Shown piece after piece: positions 37,879 through 52,497 of a DNA stretch of 64,000 bases. The stretch covers positions 1-64,000 of the forward strand of contig ARYC01020292.1 in NCBI GenBank assembly GCA_000711775.1. The letters are read 5' to 3'. Source of the stretch: Oxytricha trifallax (Eukaryota > Ciliophora > Spirotrichea > Sporadotrichida > Oxytrichidae). A program made the position numbers and the translations under genes. Numbering within the stretch: position 1 is the first letter of the stretch; the number at the start of each line of letters is the position of its first letter. A model generated the notes under the pieces. The model ran no database searches, was not told the origin of the DNA, and worked only from the letters and a program-made list of their open reading frames with translations.

Positions 37879-40800
37879 GAATGACGCCATCAAGGTCGCT
37901 TAGCGGCTCTGAATTTCTATGGAAATTTGTAAAAAGCAGATTATTTGTGGCAACTTTGAAACACTTTAAATCGAAAAAAGATTAAGGTTTTTTTAAGGAT
38001 TTTCTCGCTGCAGTTCTTATACTAGGGTAATATGCTATCAAGGAACACGATGACGCATCTTTGAGCTCGATCTGATTAATGCAAGCCGAGATATGAGGCT
38101 TCCTTGAAGCATCTTCTAACTTTCATTCAAAGTTAATGCTTAGCAAATGGTGCTGACCCTTTCTGGGCAATGCGATGTGCATTCTGTCGATTTAATTGCT
38201 GAAACCTACGTTTTCGAGGGTCATTTACAATAATACTGTAAGCGTGGCACTCGAGAATGACGCCATCAAGGTCGCTTAGCGGCTCTGAATTTCTATGGAA
38301 ATTTGTAAAAAGCAGATTATTTTTGGCAACTTTGAAACACTTTAAATCGAAAAAAGTTTAAGGTTTTTTTAAGGATTTTCTCGCTGCAGTTCTTATACTA
38401 GGGTAATATGCTATCAAGGAACACGATGACGCATCTTTGAGCTCGATCTGATTAATGCAAGCCGAGATATGAGGCTTCCTTGAAGCATCTTCTAACTTTC
38501 ATAAAAGTTGATGCTTAGCAAATGGTGCTGACCCTTTCTGGGCAATGCGATGTGCATTCTGTCGATTTAATTGCTGAAACCTACGTTTTCGAGGGTCATT
38601 TACAAGAATACTGTAAGCGTGGCACTCGAGAATGACGCCATCAAGGTCGCTTAGCGGCTCTGAATTTCTATGGAAATTTGTAAAAAGCAGATTATTTGTG
38701 GCAACTTTGAAACACTTTAAATCGAAAAAAGTTTAAGGTTTTTTTAAGGATTTTCTCGCTGCAGTTCTTATACTAGGGTAATATGCTATCAAGGAACACG
38801 ATGACGCTTCTTTGAGCTCGATCTGATTAATGCAAGCCGAGATATGAGGCTTCCTTGAAGCATCTTCTAACTTTCATAAAAGTTGATGCTTAGCAAATGG
38901 TGCTGACCCTTTCTGGGCAATGCGATGTGCATTCTGTCGATTTAATTGCTGAGACCTACGTTTTCGAGGGTCATTTACAAGAATACTGTAAGCGTGGCAC
39001 TCGAGAATGACGCCATCAAGGTCGCTTAGCGGCTCTGAATTTCTATGGAAATTTGTAAAAAGCAGATTATTTGTGGCAACTTTGAAACACTTTAAATCGA
39101 AAAAAGTTTAAGGTTTTTTAAAGGATTTTCTCGCTGCAGTTCTTATACTAGGGTAATATGCTATCAAGGAACACGATGACGCTTCTTTGAGCTCGATTTA
39201 ATTAATGCAAGCCGAGATATGAGCCATCCTTGAAGCATCTTCTAACTTTCATAAAAGTTGATGCTTAGCAAATGGTGCTGACCCTTTCTGGGCAATGCGA
39301 TGTGCATTCTGTCGATTTTATTGCTGAAACCTACGTTTTCGAGGGTCATTTACATGAATACTGTAAGCGTGGCACTCGAGAATGACGCCATCAAGGTCGC
39401 TTAGCGGCTCTGAATTTCTATGGAAATTTGTAAAAAGCAGATTATTTGTGGCAACTTTGAAACACTTTAAATCGAAAAACAGTTTAAGGTTTTTTTAAGG
39501 ATTCTCTCGCTGCAGTTCTTATACTAGGGTAATATGCTATCAAGGAACACGATGACGCTACTTTGAGCTCGATCTGATTAATGCAAGCCGAGATATGAGG
39601 CTTCCTTGAAGCATCTTCTAACTTTCATAAAAGTTGATGCTTAGCAAATGGTGCTGACCCTTTCTGGGCAATGCGATGTGCATTCTGTCGATTTAATTGC
39701 TGAAACCTACGTTTTCGAGGGTCATTTACAAGAATATTGTAAGCGTGGCACTCGAGAATGACGCCATCAAGGTCGCTTAGCGGCTCTGAATTTCTATGGA
39801 AATTTGTAAAAAGCAGATTATTTGTGGCAACTTTGAAACACTTTAAATCGAAAAAAGTTTAAGGTTTTTTAAAGGATTTTCTCGCTGCAGTTCTTATACT
39901 AGGGTAATATGCTATCAAGGAACACGATGACGCTTCTTTGAGCTCGATTTAATTAATGCAAGCCGAGATATGAGCCATCCTTGAAGCATCTTCTAACTTT
40001 CATAAAAGTTGATGCTTAGCAAATGGTGCTGACCCTTTCTGGGCAATGCGATGTGCATTCTGTCGATTTTATTGCTGAAACCTACGTTTTCGAGGGTCAT
40101 TTACATGAATACTGTAAGCGTGGCACTCGAGAATGACGCCATCAAGGTCGCTTAGCGGCTCTGAATTTCTATGGAAATTTGTAAAAAGCAGATTATTTGT
40201 GGCAACTTTGAAACACTTTAAATCGAAAAAAGTTTAAGGTTTTTTTAAGGATTTTCTCGCTGCAGTTCTTCTACTTGGGTAATATGCTATCAAGGAACAC
40301 GATGACGCTACTTTGAGCTCGATCTGATTAATGCAAGCCGAGATATGAGGCTTCCTTGAAGCATCTTCTAACTTTCATAAAAGTTGATGCTTAGCAAATG
40401 GTGCTGACCCTTTCTGGGCAATGCGATGTGCATTCTGTCGATTTAATTGCTGAAACCTACGTTTTCGAGGGTCATTTACAAGAATACTGTAAGCGTGGCA
40501 CTCGAGAATGACGCCATCAAGGTCGCTTAGCGGCTCTGAATTTCTATGGAAATTTGTAAAAAGCAGATTATTTGTGGCAACTTTGAAACACTTTAAATCG
40601 AAAAAAGTTTAAGGTTTTTTTAAGGATTTTCTCGCTGCAGTTCTTATACTAGGGTAATATGCTATCAAGGAACACGATGACGCTACTTTGAGCTCGATCT
40701 GATTAATGCAAGCCGAGATATGAGGCTTCCTTGAAGCATCTTCTAACTTTCATAAAAGTTGATGCTTAGCAAATGGTGCTGACCCTTTCTGGGCAATGCG

Positions 40801-41630
40801 ATGTGCATTCTGTCGATTTAATTGCTGAAACCTACGTTTTCGAGGGTCATTTACAAGAATACTGTAAGCGTGGCACTCGAGAATGACGCCATCAAGGTCG
40901 CTTAGCGGCTCTGAATTTCTATGGAAATTTGTAAAAAGCAGATTATTTGTGGCAACTTTGAAACACTTTAAATCGAAAAAAGTTTAAGGTTTTTTTAAGG
41001 ATTTTCTCGCTGCAGTTCTTATACTAGGGTAATATGCTATCAAGGAACACGATGACGCTACTTTGAGCTCGATCTAATTAATGCAAGCCGAGATATGAGG
41101 CATCCTTGAAGCATCTTCTAACTTTCATAAAAGTTGATGCTTAGCAAATGGTGCTGACCCTTTCTGGGCAATGCGATGTGCATTCTGTCGATTTAATTGC
41201 TGAAACCTACGTTTTCGAGGGTCATTTACAAGAATACTGTAAGCGTGGCACTCGAGAATGACGCCATCAAGGTCGCTTAGCGGCTCTGAATTTCTATGGA
41301 AATTTGTAAAAAGCAGATTATTTGTGGCAACTTTGAAACACTTTAAATCGAAAAAAGTTTAAGGTTTTTTAAAGGATTTTCTCGCTGCAGTTCTTATACT
41401 AGGGTAATATGCTATCAAGGAACACGATGACGCTTCTTTGAGCTCGATTTAATTAATGCAAGCCGAGATATGAGCCATCCTTGAAGCATCTTCTAACTTT
41501 CATAAAAGTTGATGCTTAGCAAATGGTGCTGACCCTTTCTGGGCAATGCGATGTGCATTCTGTCGATTTTATTGCTGAAACCTACGTTTTCGAGGGTCAT
41601 TTACATGAATACTGTAAGCGTGGCACTCGA
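37879..41630 (+). repeat. Satellite block, monomers 102-111
   Basis: The minor-lineage copy at 37879 (376 bp; AAGATTAAGG, GCATCT) has a private change at the hairpin loop near 38126 (CATTCAAAGTTAATG). The next copy has TTTTTGG and GCATCT. B copies start at 39005, 39756 and 41256. The A copy at 39380 has AAAAACAG at 39475-39482, containing both alternatives of site 101. The copy at 40131 has TTCTTCTACTTGGG, shared with 58124 and 61878. Confidence 0.92.
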
Positions 41631-43494
41631 GAATGACGCCATCAAGGTCGCTTAGCGGCTCTGAATTTCTATGGAAATTTGTAAAAAGCAGATTATTTGT
41701 GGCAACTTTGAAACACTTTAAATCGAAAAAAGTTTAAGGTTTTTTTAAGGATTTTCTCGCTGCAGTTCTTATAGGTAATTGCTATCAGGAAAACGATGAC
41801 GCTACTTGAGTCGATCTAATTAATGCAAGACGAGAGATGAGGCACCTTGAACATCTTCTAATTTCATAAAAGTTGATGCTTAGCAAATGGTGCTGACCCT
41901 TTCTGGGCAATGCGATGTGCATTCTGTCGATTTAATTGCTGAAACCTACGTTTTCGAGGGTCATTTACAAGAATACTGTAAGCGTGGCACTCGAGAATGA
42001 CGCCATCAAGGTCGCTTAGCGGCTCTGAATTTCTATGGAAATTTGTAAAAAGCAGATTATTTGTGGCAACTTTGAAACACTTTAAATCGAAAAAAGTTTA
42101 ACGTTTTTTTAAGGATTTTCTCGCTGCAGTTCTTATACTAGGGTAATATGCTATCAAGGAACACGATGACGCTACTTTGAGCTCGATCTGATTAATGCAA
42201 GCCGAGATATGAGGCTTCCTTGAATCATCTTCTAACTTTCATAAAGGTTGATGCTTAGCAAATGGTGCTGACCCTTTCTGGGCAATGCGATGTGCATTCT
42301 GTCGATTTAATTGCTGAAACCTACGTTTTCGAGGGTCATTTACAAGAATACTGTAAGCGCGGCACTCGAGAATGACGCCATCAAGGTCGCTTAGCGGCTC
42401 TGAATTTCTATGGAAATTTGTAAAAAGCAGATTATTTGTGGCAACTTTGAAACACTTTAAATCGAAAAAAGTTTAAGGTTTTTTAAAGGATTTTCTCGCT
42501 GCAGTTCTTATACTAGGGTAATATGCTATCAAGGAACACGATGACGCTACTTTGAGCTCGATCTAATTAATGCAAGCCGAGATATGAGCCATCCTTGAAG
42601 CATCTTCTAACTTTCATAAAAGTTGATGCTTAGCAAATGGTGCTGACCCTTTCTGGGCAATGCGATGTGCATTCTGTCGATTTAATTGCTGAAACCTACG
42701 TTTTCGAGGGTCATTTACAAGAATACTGTAAGCGTGGCACTCGAGAATGACGCCATCAAGGTCGCTTAGCGGCTCTGAATTTCTATGGAAATTTGTAAAA
42801 AGCAGATTATTTGTGGCAACTTTGAAACACTTTAAATCGAAAAAAGATTAAGGTTTTTTAAAGGATTTTCTCGCTGCAGTTCTTATACTAGGGTAATATG
42901 CTATCAAGGAACACGATGACGCATCTTTGAGCTCGATCTAATTAATGCAAGCCGAGATATGAGGCTTCCTTGAAGCATCTTCTAACTTTCATAAAAGTTG
43001 ATGCTTAGCAAATGGTGCTGACCCTTTCTGGGCAATGCGATGTGCATTCTGTCGATTTAATTGCTGAAACCTACGTTTTCGAGGGTCATTTACATGAATA
43101 TTGTAAGCGTGGCACTCGAGAATGACGCCATCAAGGTCGCTTAGCGGCTCTGAATTTCTATGGAAATTTGTAAAAAGCAGATTATTTGTGGCAACTTTGA
43201 AACACTTTAAATCGAAAAAAGTTTAAGGTTTTTTAAAGGATTTTCTCGCTGCAGTTCTTATACTAGGGTAATATGCTATCAAGGAACACGATGACGCTTC
43301 TTTGAGCTCGATTTAATTAATGCAAGCCGAGATATGAGCCATCCTTGAAGCATCTTCTAACTTTCATAAAAGTTGATGCTTAGCAAATGGTGCTGACCCT
43401 TTCTGGGCAATGCGATGTGCATTCTGTCGATTTAATTGCTGAAACCTACGTTTTCGAGGGTCATTTACATGAATACTGTAAGCGTGGCACTCGA
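41631..43494 (+). repeat. Degenerate patch 3, monomers 112-116
   Basis: The copy at 41631 is 364 bp, with about eleven single-base losses within 41773-41863 plus substitutions (GCAAGACGAGAGATG). The following copies are full length but mosaic: 41995 has AATCATC, AAAGGTT and GCGCGG; 42370 has A116 and GAGCCATCC on an A background, like those of patch 2; 42745 combines AAGATTAAGG with A116 and GCATCT; 43120 is type B except A315. Decay and A/B mosaicism coincide here, as in patch 2. Confidence 0.9.
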
Positions 43495-46400
43495 GAATGA
43501 CGCCATCAAGGTCGCTTAGCGGCTCTGAATTTCTATGGAAATTTGTAAAAAGCAGATTATTTGTGGCAACTTTGAAACACTTTAAATCGAAAAAAGTTTA
43601 AGGTTTTTTAAAGGATTTTCTCGCTGCAGTTCTTATACTAGGGTAATATGCTATCAAGGAACACGATGACGCTTCTTTGAGCTCGATTTAATTAATGCAA
43701 GCCGAGATATGAGCCATCCTTGAAGCATCTTCTAACTTTCATAAAAGTTGATGCTTAGCAAATGGTGCTGACCCTTTCTGGGCAATGCGATGTGCATTCT
43801 GTCGATTTTATTGCTGAAACCTACGTTTTCGAGGGTCATTTACATGAATACTGTAAGCGTGGCACTCGAGAATGACGCCATCAAGGTCGCTTAGCGGCTC
43901 TGAATTTCTATGGAAATTTGTAAAAAGCAGATTATTTGTGGCAACTTTGAAACACTTTAAATCGAAAAAAGTTTAAGGTTTTTTTAAGGATTTTCTCGCT
44001 GCAGTTCTTATACTAGGGTAATATGCTATCAAGGAACACGATGACGCTACTTTGAGCTCGATCTAATTAATGCAAGCCGAGATATGAGGCATCCTTGAAG
44101 CATCTTCTAACTTTCATAAAAGTTGATGCTTAGCAAATGGTGCTGACCCTTTCTGGGCAATGCGATGTGCATTCTGTCGATTTAATTGCTGAAACCTACG
44201 TTTTCGAGGGTCATTTACAAGAATACTGTAAGCGTGGCACTCGAGAATGACGCCATCAAGGTCGCTTAGCGGCTCTGAATTTCTATGGAAATTTGTAAAA
44301 AGCAGATTATTTGTGGCAACTTTGAAACACTTTAAATCGAAAAAAGTTTAAGGTTTTTTTAAGGATTTTCTCGCTGCAGTTCTTATACTAGGGTAATATG
44401 CTATCAAGGAACACGATGACGCTACTTTGAGCTCGATCTGATTAATGCAAGCCGAGATATGAGGCTTCCTTGAAGCATCTTCTAACTTTCATAAAAGTTG
44501 ATTGCTTAGCAAATGGTGCTGACCCTTTCTGGGCAATGCGATGTGCATTCTGTCGATTTAATTGCTGAAACCTACGTTTTCGAGGGTCATTTACATGAAT
44601 ACTGTAAGCGTGGCACTCGAGAATGACGCCATCAAGGTCGCTTAGCGGCTCTGAATTTCTATGGAAATTTGTAAAAAGCAGATTATTTGTGGCAACTTTG
44701 AAACACTTTAAATCGAAAAAAGTTTAAGGTTTTTTAAAGGATTTTCTCGCTGCAGTTCTTATACTAGGGTAATATGCTATCAAGGAACACGATGACGCTT
44801 CTTTGAGCTCGATTTAATTAATGCAAGCCGAGATATGAGCCATCCTTGAAGCATCTTCTAACTTTCATAAAAGTTGATGCTTAGCAAATGGTGCTGACCC
44901 TTTCTGGGCAATGCGATGTGCATTCTGTCGATTTTATTGCTGAAACCTACGTTTTCGAGGGTCATTTACATGAATACTGTAAGCGTGGCACTCGAGAATG
45001 ACGCCATCAAGGTCGCTTAGCGGCTCTGAATTTCTATGGAAATTTGTAAAAAGCAGATTATTTGTGGCAACTTTGAAACACTTTAAATCGAAAAAAGTTT
45101 AAGGTTTTTTAAAGGATTTTCTCGCTGCAGTTCTTATACTAGGGTAATATGCTATCAAGGAACACGATGACGCTTCTTTGAGCTCGATTTAATTAATGCA
45201 AGCCGAGATATGAGCCATCCTTGAAGCATCTTCTAACTTTCATAAAAGTTGATGCTTAGCAAATGGTGCTGACCCTTTCTGGGCAATGCGATGTGCATTC
45301 TGTCGATTTTATTGCTGAAACCTACGTTTTCGAGGGTCATTTACATGAATACTGTAAGCGTGGCACTCGAGAATGACGCCATCAAGGTCGCTTAGCGGCT
45401 CTGAATTTCTATGGAAATTTGTAAAAAGCAGATTATTTGTGGCAACTTTGAAACACTTTAAATCGAAAAAAGATTAAGGTTTTTTTAAGGATTTTCTCGC
45501 TGCAGTTCTTATACTAGGGTAATATGCTATCAAGGAACACGATGACGCATCTTTGAGCTCGATCTGATTAATGCAAGCCGAGATATGAGGCTTCCTTGAA
45601 GCATCTTCTAACTTTCATAAAAGTTGATGCTTAGCAAATGGTGCTGACCCTTTCTGGGCAATGCGATGTGCATTCTGTCGATTTAATTGCTGAAACCTAC
45701 GTTTTCGAGGGTCATTTACAAGAATACTGTAAGCGTGGCACTCGAGAATGACGCCATCAAGGTCGCTTAGCGGCTCTGAATTTCTATGGAAATTTGTAAA
45801 AAGCAGATTATTTGTGGCAACTTTGAAACACTTTAAATCGAAAAAAGTTTAAGGTTTTTTTAAGGATTTTCTCGCTGCAGTTCTTATACTAGGGTAATAT
45901 GCTATCAAGGAACACGATGACGCATCTTTGAGCTCGATCTGATTAATGCAAGCCGAGATATGAGGCTTCCTTGAAGCATCTTCTAACTTTCATAAAAGTT
46001 GATGCTTAGCAAATGGTGCTGACCCTTTCTGGGCAATGCGATGTGCATTCTGTCGATTTAATTGCTGAAACCTACGTTTTCGAGGGTCATTTACAAGAAT
46101 ACTGTAAGCGTGGCACTCGAGAATGACGCCATCAAGGTCGCTTAGCGGCTCTGAATTTCTATGGAAATTTGTAAAAAGCAGATTATTTGTGGCAACTTTG
46201 AAACACTTTAAATCGAAAAAAGTTTAAGGTTTTTTTAAGGATTTTCTCGCTGCAGTTCTTATACTAGGGTAATATGCTATCAAGGAACACGATGACGCTA
46301 CTTTGAGCTCGATCTGATTAATGCAAGCCGAGATATGAGGCATCCTTGAAGCATCTTCTAACTTTCATAAAAGTTGATGCTTAGCAAATGGTGCTGACCC

Positions 46401-49400
46401 TTTCTGGGCAATGCGATGTGCATTCTGTCGATTTAATTGCTGAAACCTACGTTTTCGAGGGTCATTTACAAGAATACTGTAAGCGTGGCACTCGAGAATG
46501 ACGCCATCAAGGTCGCTTAGCGGCTCTGAATTTCTATGGAAATTTGTAAAAAGCAGATTATTTGTGGCAACTTTGAAACACTTTAAATCGAAAAAAGTTT
46601 AAGGTTTTTTTAAGGATTTTCTCGCTGCAGTTCTTATACTAGGGTAATATGCTATCAAGGAACACGATGACGCTACTTTGAGCTCGATCTGATTAATGCA
46701 AGCCGAGATATGAGGCTTCCTTGAAGCATCTTCTAACTTTCATAAAAGTTGATGCTTAGCAAATGGTGCTGACCCTTTCTGGGCAATGCGATGTGCATTC
46801 TGTCGATTTAATTGCTGAAACCTACGTTTTCGAGGGTCATTTACAAGAATATTGTAAGCGTGGCACTCGAGAATGACGCCATCAAGGTCGCTTAGCGGCT
46901 CTGAATTTCTATGGAAATTTGTAAAAAGCAGATTATTTGTGGCAACTTTGAAACACTTTAAATCGAAAAAAGTTTAAGGTTTTTTTAAGGATTTTCTCGC
47001 TGCAGTTCTTATACTAGGGTAATATGCTATCAAGGAACACGATGACGCTACTTTGAGCTCGATCTAATTAATGCAAGCCGAGATATGAGGCTTCCTTGAA
47101 GCATCTTCTAACTTTCATAAAAGTTGATTCTTAGCAAATGGTGCTGACCCTTTCTGGGCAATGCGATGTGCATTCTGTCGATTTAATTGCTGAAACCTAC
47201 GTTTTCGAGGGTCATTTACAAGAATATTGTAAGCGTGGCACTCGAGAATGACGCCATCAAGGTCGCTTAGCGGCTCTGAATTTCTATGGAAATTTGTAAA
47301 AAGCAGATTATTTGTGGCAACTTTGAAACACTTTAAATCGAAAAAAGTTTAAGGTTTTTTAAAGGATTTTCTCGCTGCAGTTCTTATACTAGGGTAATAT
47401 GCTATCAAGGAACACGATGACGCTTCTTTGAGCTCGATTTAATTAATGCAAGCCGAGATATGAGCCATCCTTGAAGCATCTTCTAACTTTCATAAAAGTT
47501 GATGCTTAGCAAATGGTGCTGACCCTTTCTGGGCAATGCGATGTGCATTCTGTCGATTTTATTGCTGAAACCTACGTTTTCGAGGGTCATTTACATGAAT
47601 ACTGTAAGCGTGGCACTCGAGAATGACGCCATCAAGGTCGCTTAGCGGCTCTGAATTTCTATGGAAATTTGTAAAAAGCAGATTATTTGTGGCAACTTTG
47701 AAACACTTTAAATCGAAAAAAGTTTAAGGTTTTTTTAAGGATTTTCTCGCTGCAGTTCTTATACTAGGGTAATATGCTATCAAGGAACACGATGACGCTA
47801 CTTTGAGCTCGATCTGATTAATGCAAGCCGAGATATGAGCCTTCCTTGAAGCATCTTCTAACTTTCATAAAAGTTGATGCTTAGCAAATGGTGCTGACCC
47901 TTTCTGGGCAATGCGATGTGCATTCTGTCGATTTAATTGCTGAAACCTACGTTTTCGAGGGTCATTTACAAGAATACTGTAAGCGTGGCACTCGAGAATG
48001 ACGCCATCAAGGTCGCTTAGCGGCTCTGAATTTCTATGGAAATTTGTAAAAAGCAGATTATTTGTGGCAACTTTGAAACACTTTAAATCGAAAAAAGTTT
48101 AAGGTTTTTTTAAGGATTTTCTCGCTGCAGTTCTTATACTAGGGTAATATGCTATCAAGGAACACGATGACGCTACTTTGAGCTCGATCTGATTAATGCA
48201 AGCCGAGATATGAGGCTTCCTTGAAGCATCTTCTAACTTTCATAAAAGTTGATGCTTAGCAAATGGTGCTGACCCTTTCTGGGCAATGCGATGTGCATTC
48301 TGTCGATTTAATTGCTGAAACCTACGTTTTCGAGGGTCATTTACAAGAATACTGTAAGCGTGGCACTCGAGAATGACGCCATCAAGGTCGCTTAGCGGCT
48401 CTGAATTTCTATGGAAATTTGTAAAAAGCAGATTATTTGTGGCAACTTTGAAACACTTTAAATCGAAAAAAGTTTAAGGTTTTTTTAAGGATTTTCTCGC
48501 TGCAGTTCTTATACTAGGGTAATATGCTATCAAGGAACACGATGACGCTACTTTGAGCTCGATCTGATTAATGCAAGCCGAGATATGAGGCTTCCTTGAA
48601 GCATCTTCTAACTTTCATAAAAGTTGATGCTTAGCAAATGGTGCTGACCCTTTCTGGGCAATGCGATGTGCATTCTGTCGATTTAATTGCTGAAACCTAC
48701 GTTTTCGAGGGTCATTTACAAGAATACTGTAAGCGTGGCACTCGAGAATGACGCCATCAAGGTCGCTTAGCGGCTCTGAATTTCTATGGAAATTTGTAAA
48801 AAGCAGATTATTTGTGGCAACTTTGAAACACTTTAAATCGAAAAAAGTTTAAGGTTTTTTTAAGGATTTTCTCGCTGCAGTTCTTATACTAGGGTAATAT
48901 GCTATCAAGGAACACGATGACGCTACTTTGAGCTCGATCTAATTAATGCAAGCCGAGATATGAGGCTTCCTTGAAGCATCTTCTAACTTTCATAAAAGTT
49001 GATGCTTAGCAAATGGTGCTGACCCTTTCTGGGCAATGCGATGTGCATTCTGTCGATTTAATTGCTGAAACCTACGTTTTCGAGGGTCATTTACAAGAAT
49101 ACTGTAAGCGTGGCACTCGAGAATGACGCCATCAAGGTCGCTTAGCGGCTCTGAATTTCTATGGAAATTTGTAAAAAGCAGATTATTTGTGGCAACTTTG
49201 AAACACTTTAAATCGAAAAAAGTTTAAGGTTTTTTAAAGGATTTTCTCGCTGCAGTTCTTATACTAGGGTAATATGCTATCAAGGAACACGATGACGCTT
49301 CTTTGAGCTCGATTTAATTAATGCAAGCCGAGATATGAGCCATCCTTGAAGCATCTTCTAACTTTCATAAAAGTTGATGCTTAGCAAATGGTGCTGACCC

Positions 49401-52400
49401 TTTCTGGGCAATGCGATGTGCATTCTGTCGATTTTATTGCTGAAACCTACGTTTTCGAGGGTCATTTACATGAATACTGTAAGCGTGGCACTCGAGAATG
49501 ACGCCATCAAGGTCGCTTAGCGGCTCTGAATTTCTATGGAAATTTGTAAAAAGCAGATTATTTGTGGCAACTTTGAAACACTTTAAATCGAAAAAAGTTT
49601 AAGGTTTTTTAAAGGATTTTCTCGCTGCAGTTCTTATACTAGGGTAATATGCTATCAAGGAACACGATGACGCTTCTTTGAGCTCGATTTAATTAATGCA
49701 AGCCGAGATATGAGCCATCCTTGAAGCATCTTCTAACTTTCATAAAAGTTGATGCTTAGCAAATGGTGCTGACCCTTTCTGGGCAATGCGATGTGCATTC
49801 TGTCGATTTTATTGCTGAAACCTACGTTTTCGAGGGTCATTTACATGAATACTGTAAGCGTGGCACTCGAGAATGACGCCATCAAGGTCGCTTAGCGGCT
49901 CTGAATTTCTATGGAAATTTGTAAAAAGCAGATTATTTGTGGCAACTTTGAAACACTTTAAATCGAAAAAAGTTTAAGGTTTTTTAAAGGATTTTCTCGC
50001 TGCAGTTCTTATACTAGGGTAATATGCTATCAAGGAACACGATGACGCTTCTTTGAGCTCGATTTAATTAATGCAAGCCGAGATATGAGCCATCCTTGAA
50101 GCATCTTCTAACTTTCATAAAAGTTGATGCTTAGCAAATGGTGCTGACCCTTTCTGGGCAATGCGATGTGCATTCTGTCGATTTTATTGCTGAAACCTAC
50201 GTTTTCGAGGGTCATTTACATGAATACTGTAAGCGTGGCACTCGAGAATGACGCCATCAAGGTCGCTTAGCGGCTCTGAATTTCTATGGAAATTTGTAAA
50301 AAGCAGGATTATTTGTGGCAACTTTGAAACACTTTAAATCGAAAAAAGTTTAAGGTTTTTTTAAGGATTTTCTCGCTGCAGTTCTTATACTAGGGTAATA
50401 TGCTATCAAGGAACACGATGACGCTACTTTGAGCTCGATCTGAATTAATGCAAGCCGAGATATGAGGCATCCTTGAAGCATCTTCTAACTTTCATAAAAG
50501 TTGATGCTTAGCAAATGGTGCTGACCCTTTCTGGGCAATGCGATGTGCATTCTGTCGATTTAATTGCTGAAACCTACGTTTTCGAGGGTCATTTACAAGA
50601 ATACTGTAAGCGTGGCACTCGAGAATGACGCCATCAAGGTCGCTTAGCGGCTCTGAATTTCTATGGAAATTTGTAAAAAGCAGATTATTTGTGGCAACTT
50701 TGAAACACTTTAAATCGAAAAAAGTTTAAGGTTTTTTTAAGGATTTTCTCGCTGCAGTTCTTATACTAGGGTAATATGCTATCAAGGAACACGATGACGC
50801 TACTTTGAGCTCGATCTAATTAATGCAAGCCGAGATATGAGGCATCCTTGAAGCATCTTCTAACTTTCATAAAAGTTGATGCTTAGCAAATGGTGCTGAC
50901 CCTTTCTGGGCAATGCGATGTGCATTCTGTCGATTTAATTGCTGAAACCTACGTTTTCGAGGGTCATTTACAAGAATACTGTAAGCGTGGCACTCGAGAA
51001 TGACGCCATCAAGGTCGCTTAGCGGCTCTGAATTTCTATGGAAATTTGTAAAAAGCAGATTATTTGTGGCAACTTTGAAACACTTTAAATCGAAAAAAGT
51101 TTAAGGTTTTTTAAAGGATTTTCTCGCTGCAGTTCTTATACTAGGGTAATATGCTATCAAGGAACACGATGACGCTTCTTTGAGCTCGATTTAATTAATG
51201 CAAGCCGAGATATGAGCCATCCTTGAAGCATCTTCTAACTTTCATAAAAGTTGATGCTTAGCAAATGGTGCTGACCCTTTCTGGGCAATGCGATGTGCAT
51301 TCTGTCGATTTTATTGCTGAAACCTACGTTTTCGAGGGTCATTTACATGAATACTGTAAGCGTGGCACTCGAGAATGACGCCATCAAGGTCGCTTAGCGG
51401 CTCTGAATTTCTATGGAAATTTGTAAAAAGCAGATTATTTGTGGCAACTTTGAAACACTTTAAATCGAAAAAAGTTTAAGGTTTTTTAAAGGATTTTCTC
51501 GCTGCAGTTCTTATACTAGGGTAATATGCTATCAAGGAACACGATGACGCTTCTTTGAGCTCGATTTAATTAATGCAAGCCGAGATATGAGCCATCCTTG
51601 AAGCATCTTCTAACTTTCATAAAAGTTGATGCTTAGCAAATGGTGCTGACCCTTTCTGGGCAATGCGATGTGCATTCTGTCGATTTTATTGCTGAAACCT
51701 ACGTTTTCGAGGGTCATTTACATGAATACTGTAAGCGTGGCACTCGAGAATGACGCCATCAAGGTCGCTTAGCGGCTCTGAATTTCTATGGAAATTTGTA
51801 AAAAGCAGATTATTTGTGGCAACTTTGAAACACTTTAAATCGAAAAAAGTTTAAGGTTTTTTTAAGGATTTTCTCGCTGCAGTTCTTATACTAGGGTAAT
51901 ATGCTATCAAGGAACACGATGACGCTTCTTTGAGCTCGATCTGATTAATGCAAGCCGAGATATGAGGCTTCCTTGAAGCATCTTCTAACTTTCATAAAAG
52001 TTGATGCTTAGCAAATGGTGCTGACCCTTTCTGGGCAATGCGATGTGCATTCTGTCGATTTAATTGCTGAAACCTACGTTTTCGAGGGTCATTTACATGA
52101 ATACTGTAAGCGTGGCACTCGAGAATGACGCCATCAAGGTCGCTTAGCGGCTCTGAATTTCTATGGAAATTTGTAAAAAGCAGATTATTTGTGGCAACTT
52201 TGAAACACTTTAAATCGAAAAAAGTTTAAGGTTTTTTTAAGGATTTTCTCGCTGCAGTTCTTATACTAGGGTAATATGCTATCAAGGAACACGATGACGC
52301 TACTTTGAGCTCGATCTGATTAATGCAAGCCGAGATATGAGGCTTCCTTGAAGCATCTTCTAACTTTCATAAAAGTTGATGCTTAGCAAATGGTGCTGAC

Positions 52401-52497
52401 CCTTTCTGGGCAATGCGATGTGCATTCTGTCGATTTAATTGCTGAAACCTACGTTTTCGAGGGTCATTTACAAGAATACTGTAAGCGTGGCACTCGA
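43495..52497 (+). repeat. Satellite block, monomers 117-140, A and B mixed
   Basis: B copies start at 43495, 44621, 44996, 47246, 49121, 49496, 49871, 50998 and 51373; the rest are A. The A copy at 44245 has GATTGCTT near 44500 (GATGCTT plus GATTCTT). The A copy at 50246 (377 bp) has CTGAATTA at 50440-50447 (CTGATTA plus CTAATTA) and GCAGGATT near 50303. Minor-lineage copies lie at 45371 (AAGATTAAGG, GCATCT) and 45746 (GCATCT only). The copy at 47621 is A with GAGCCTTCC. Confidence 0.92.
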
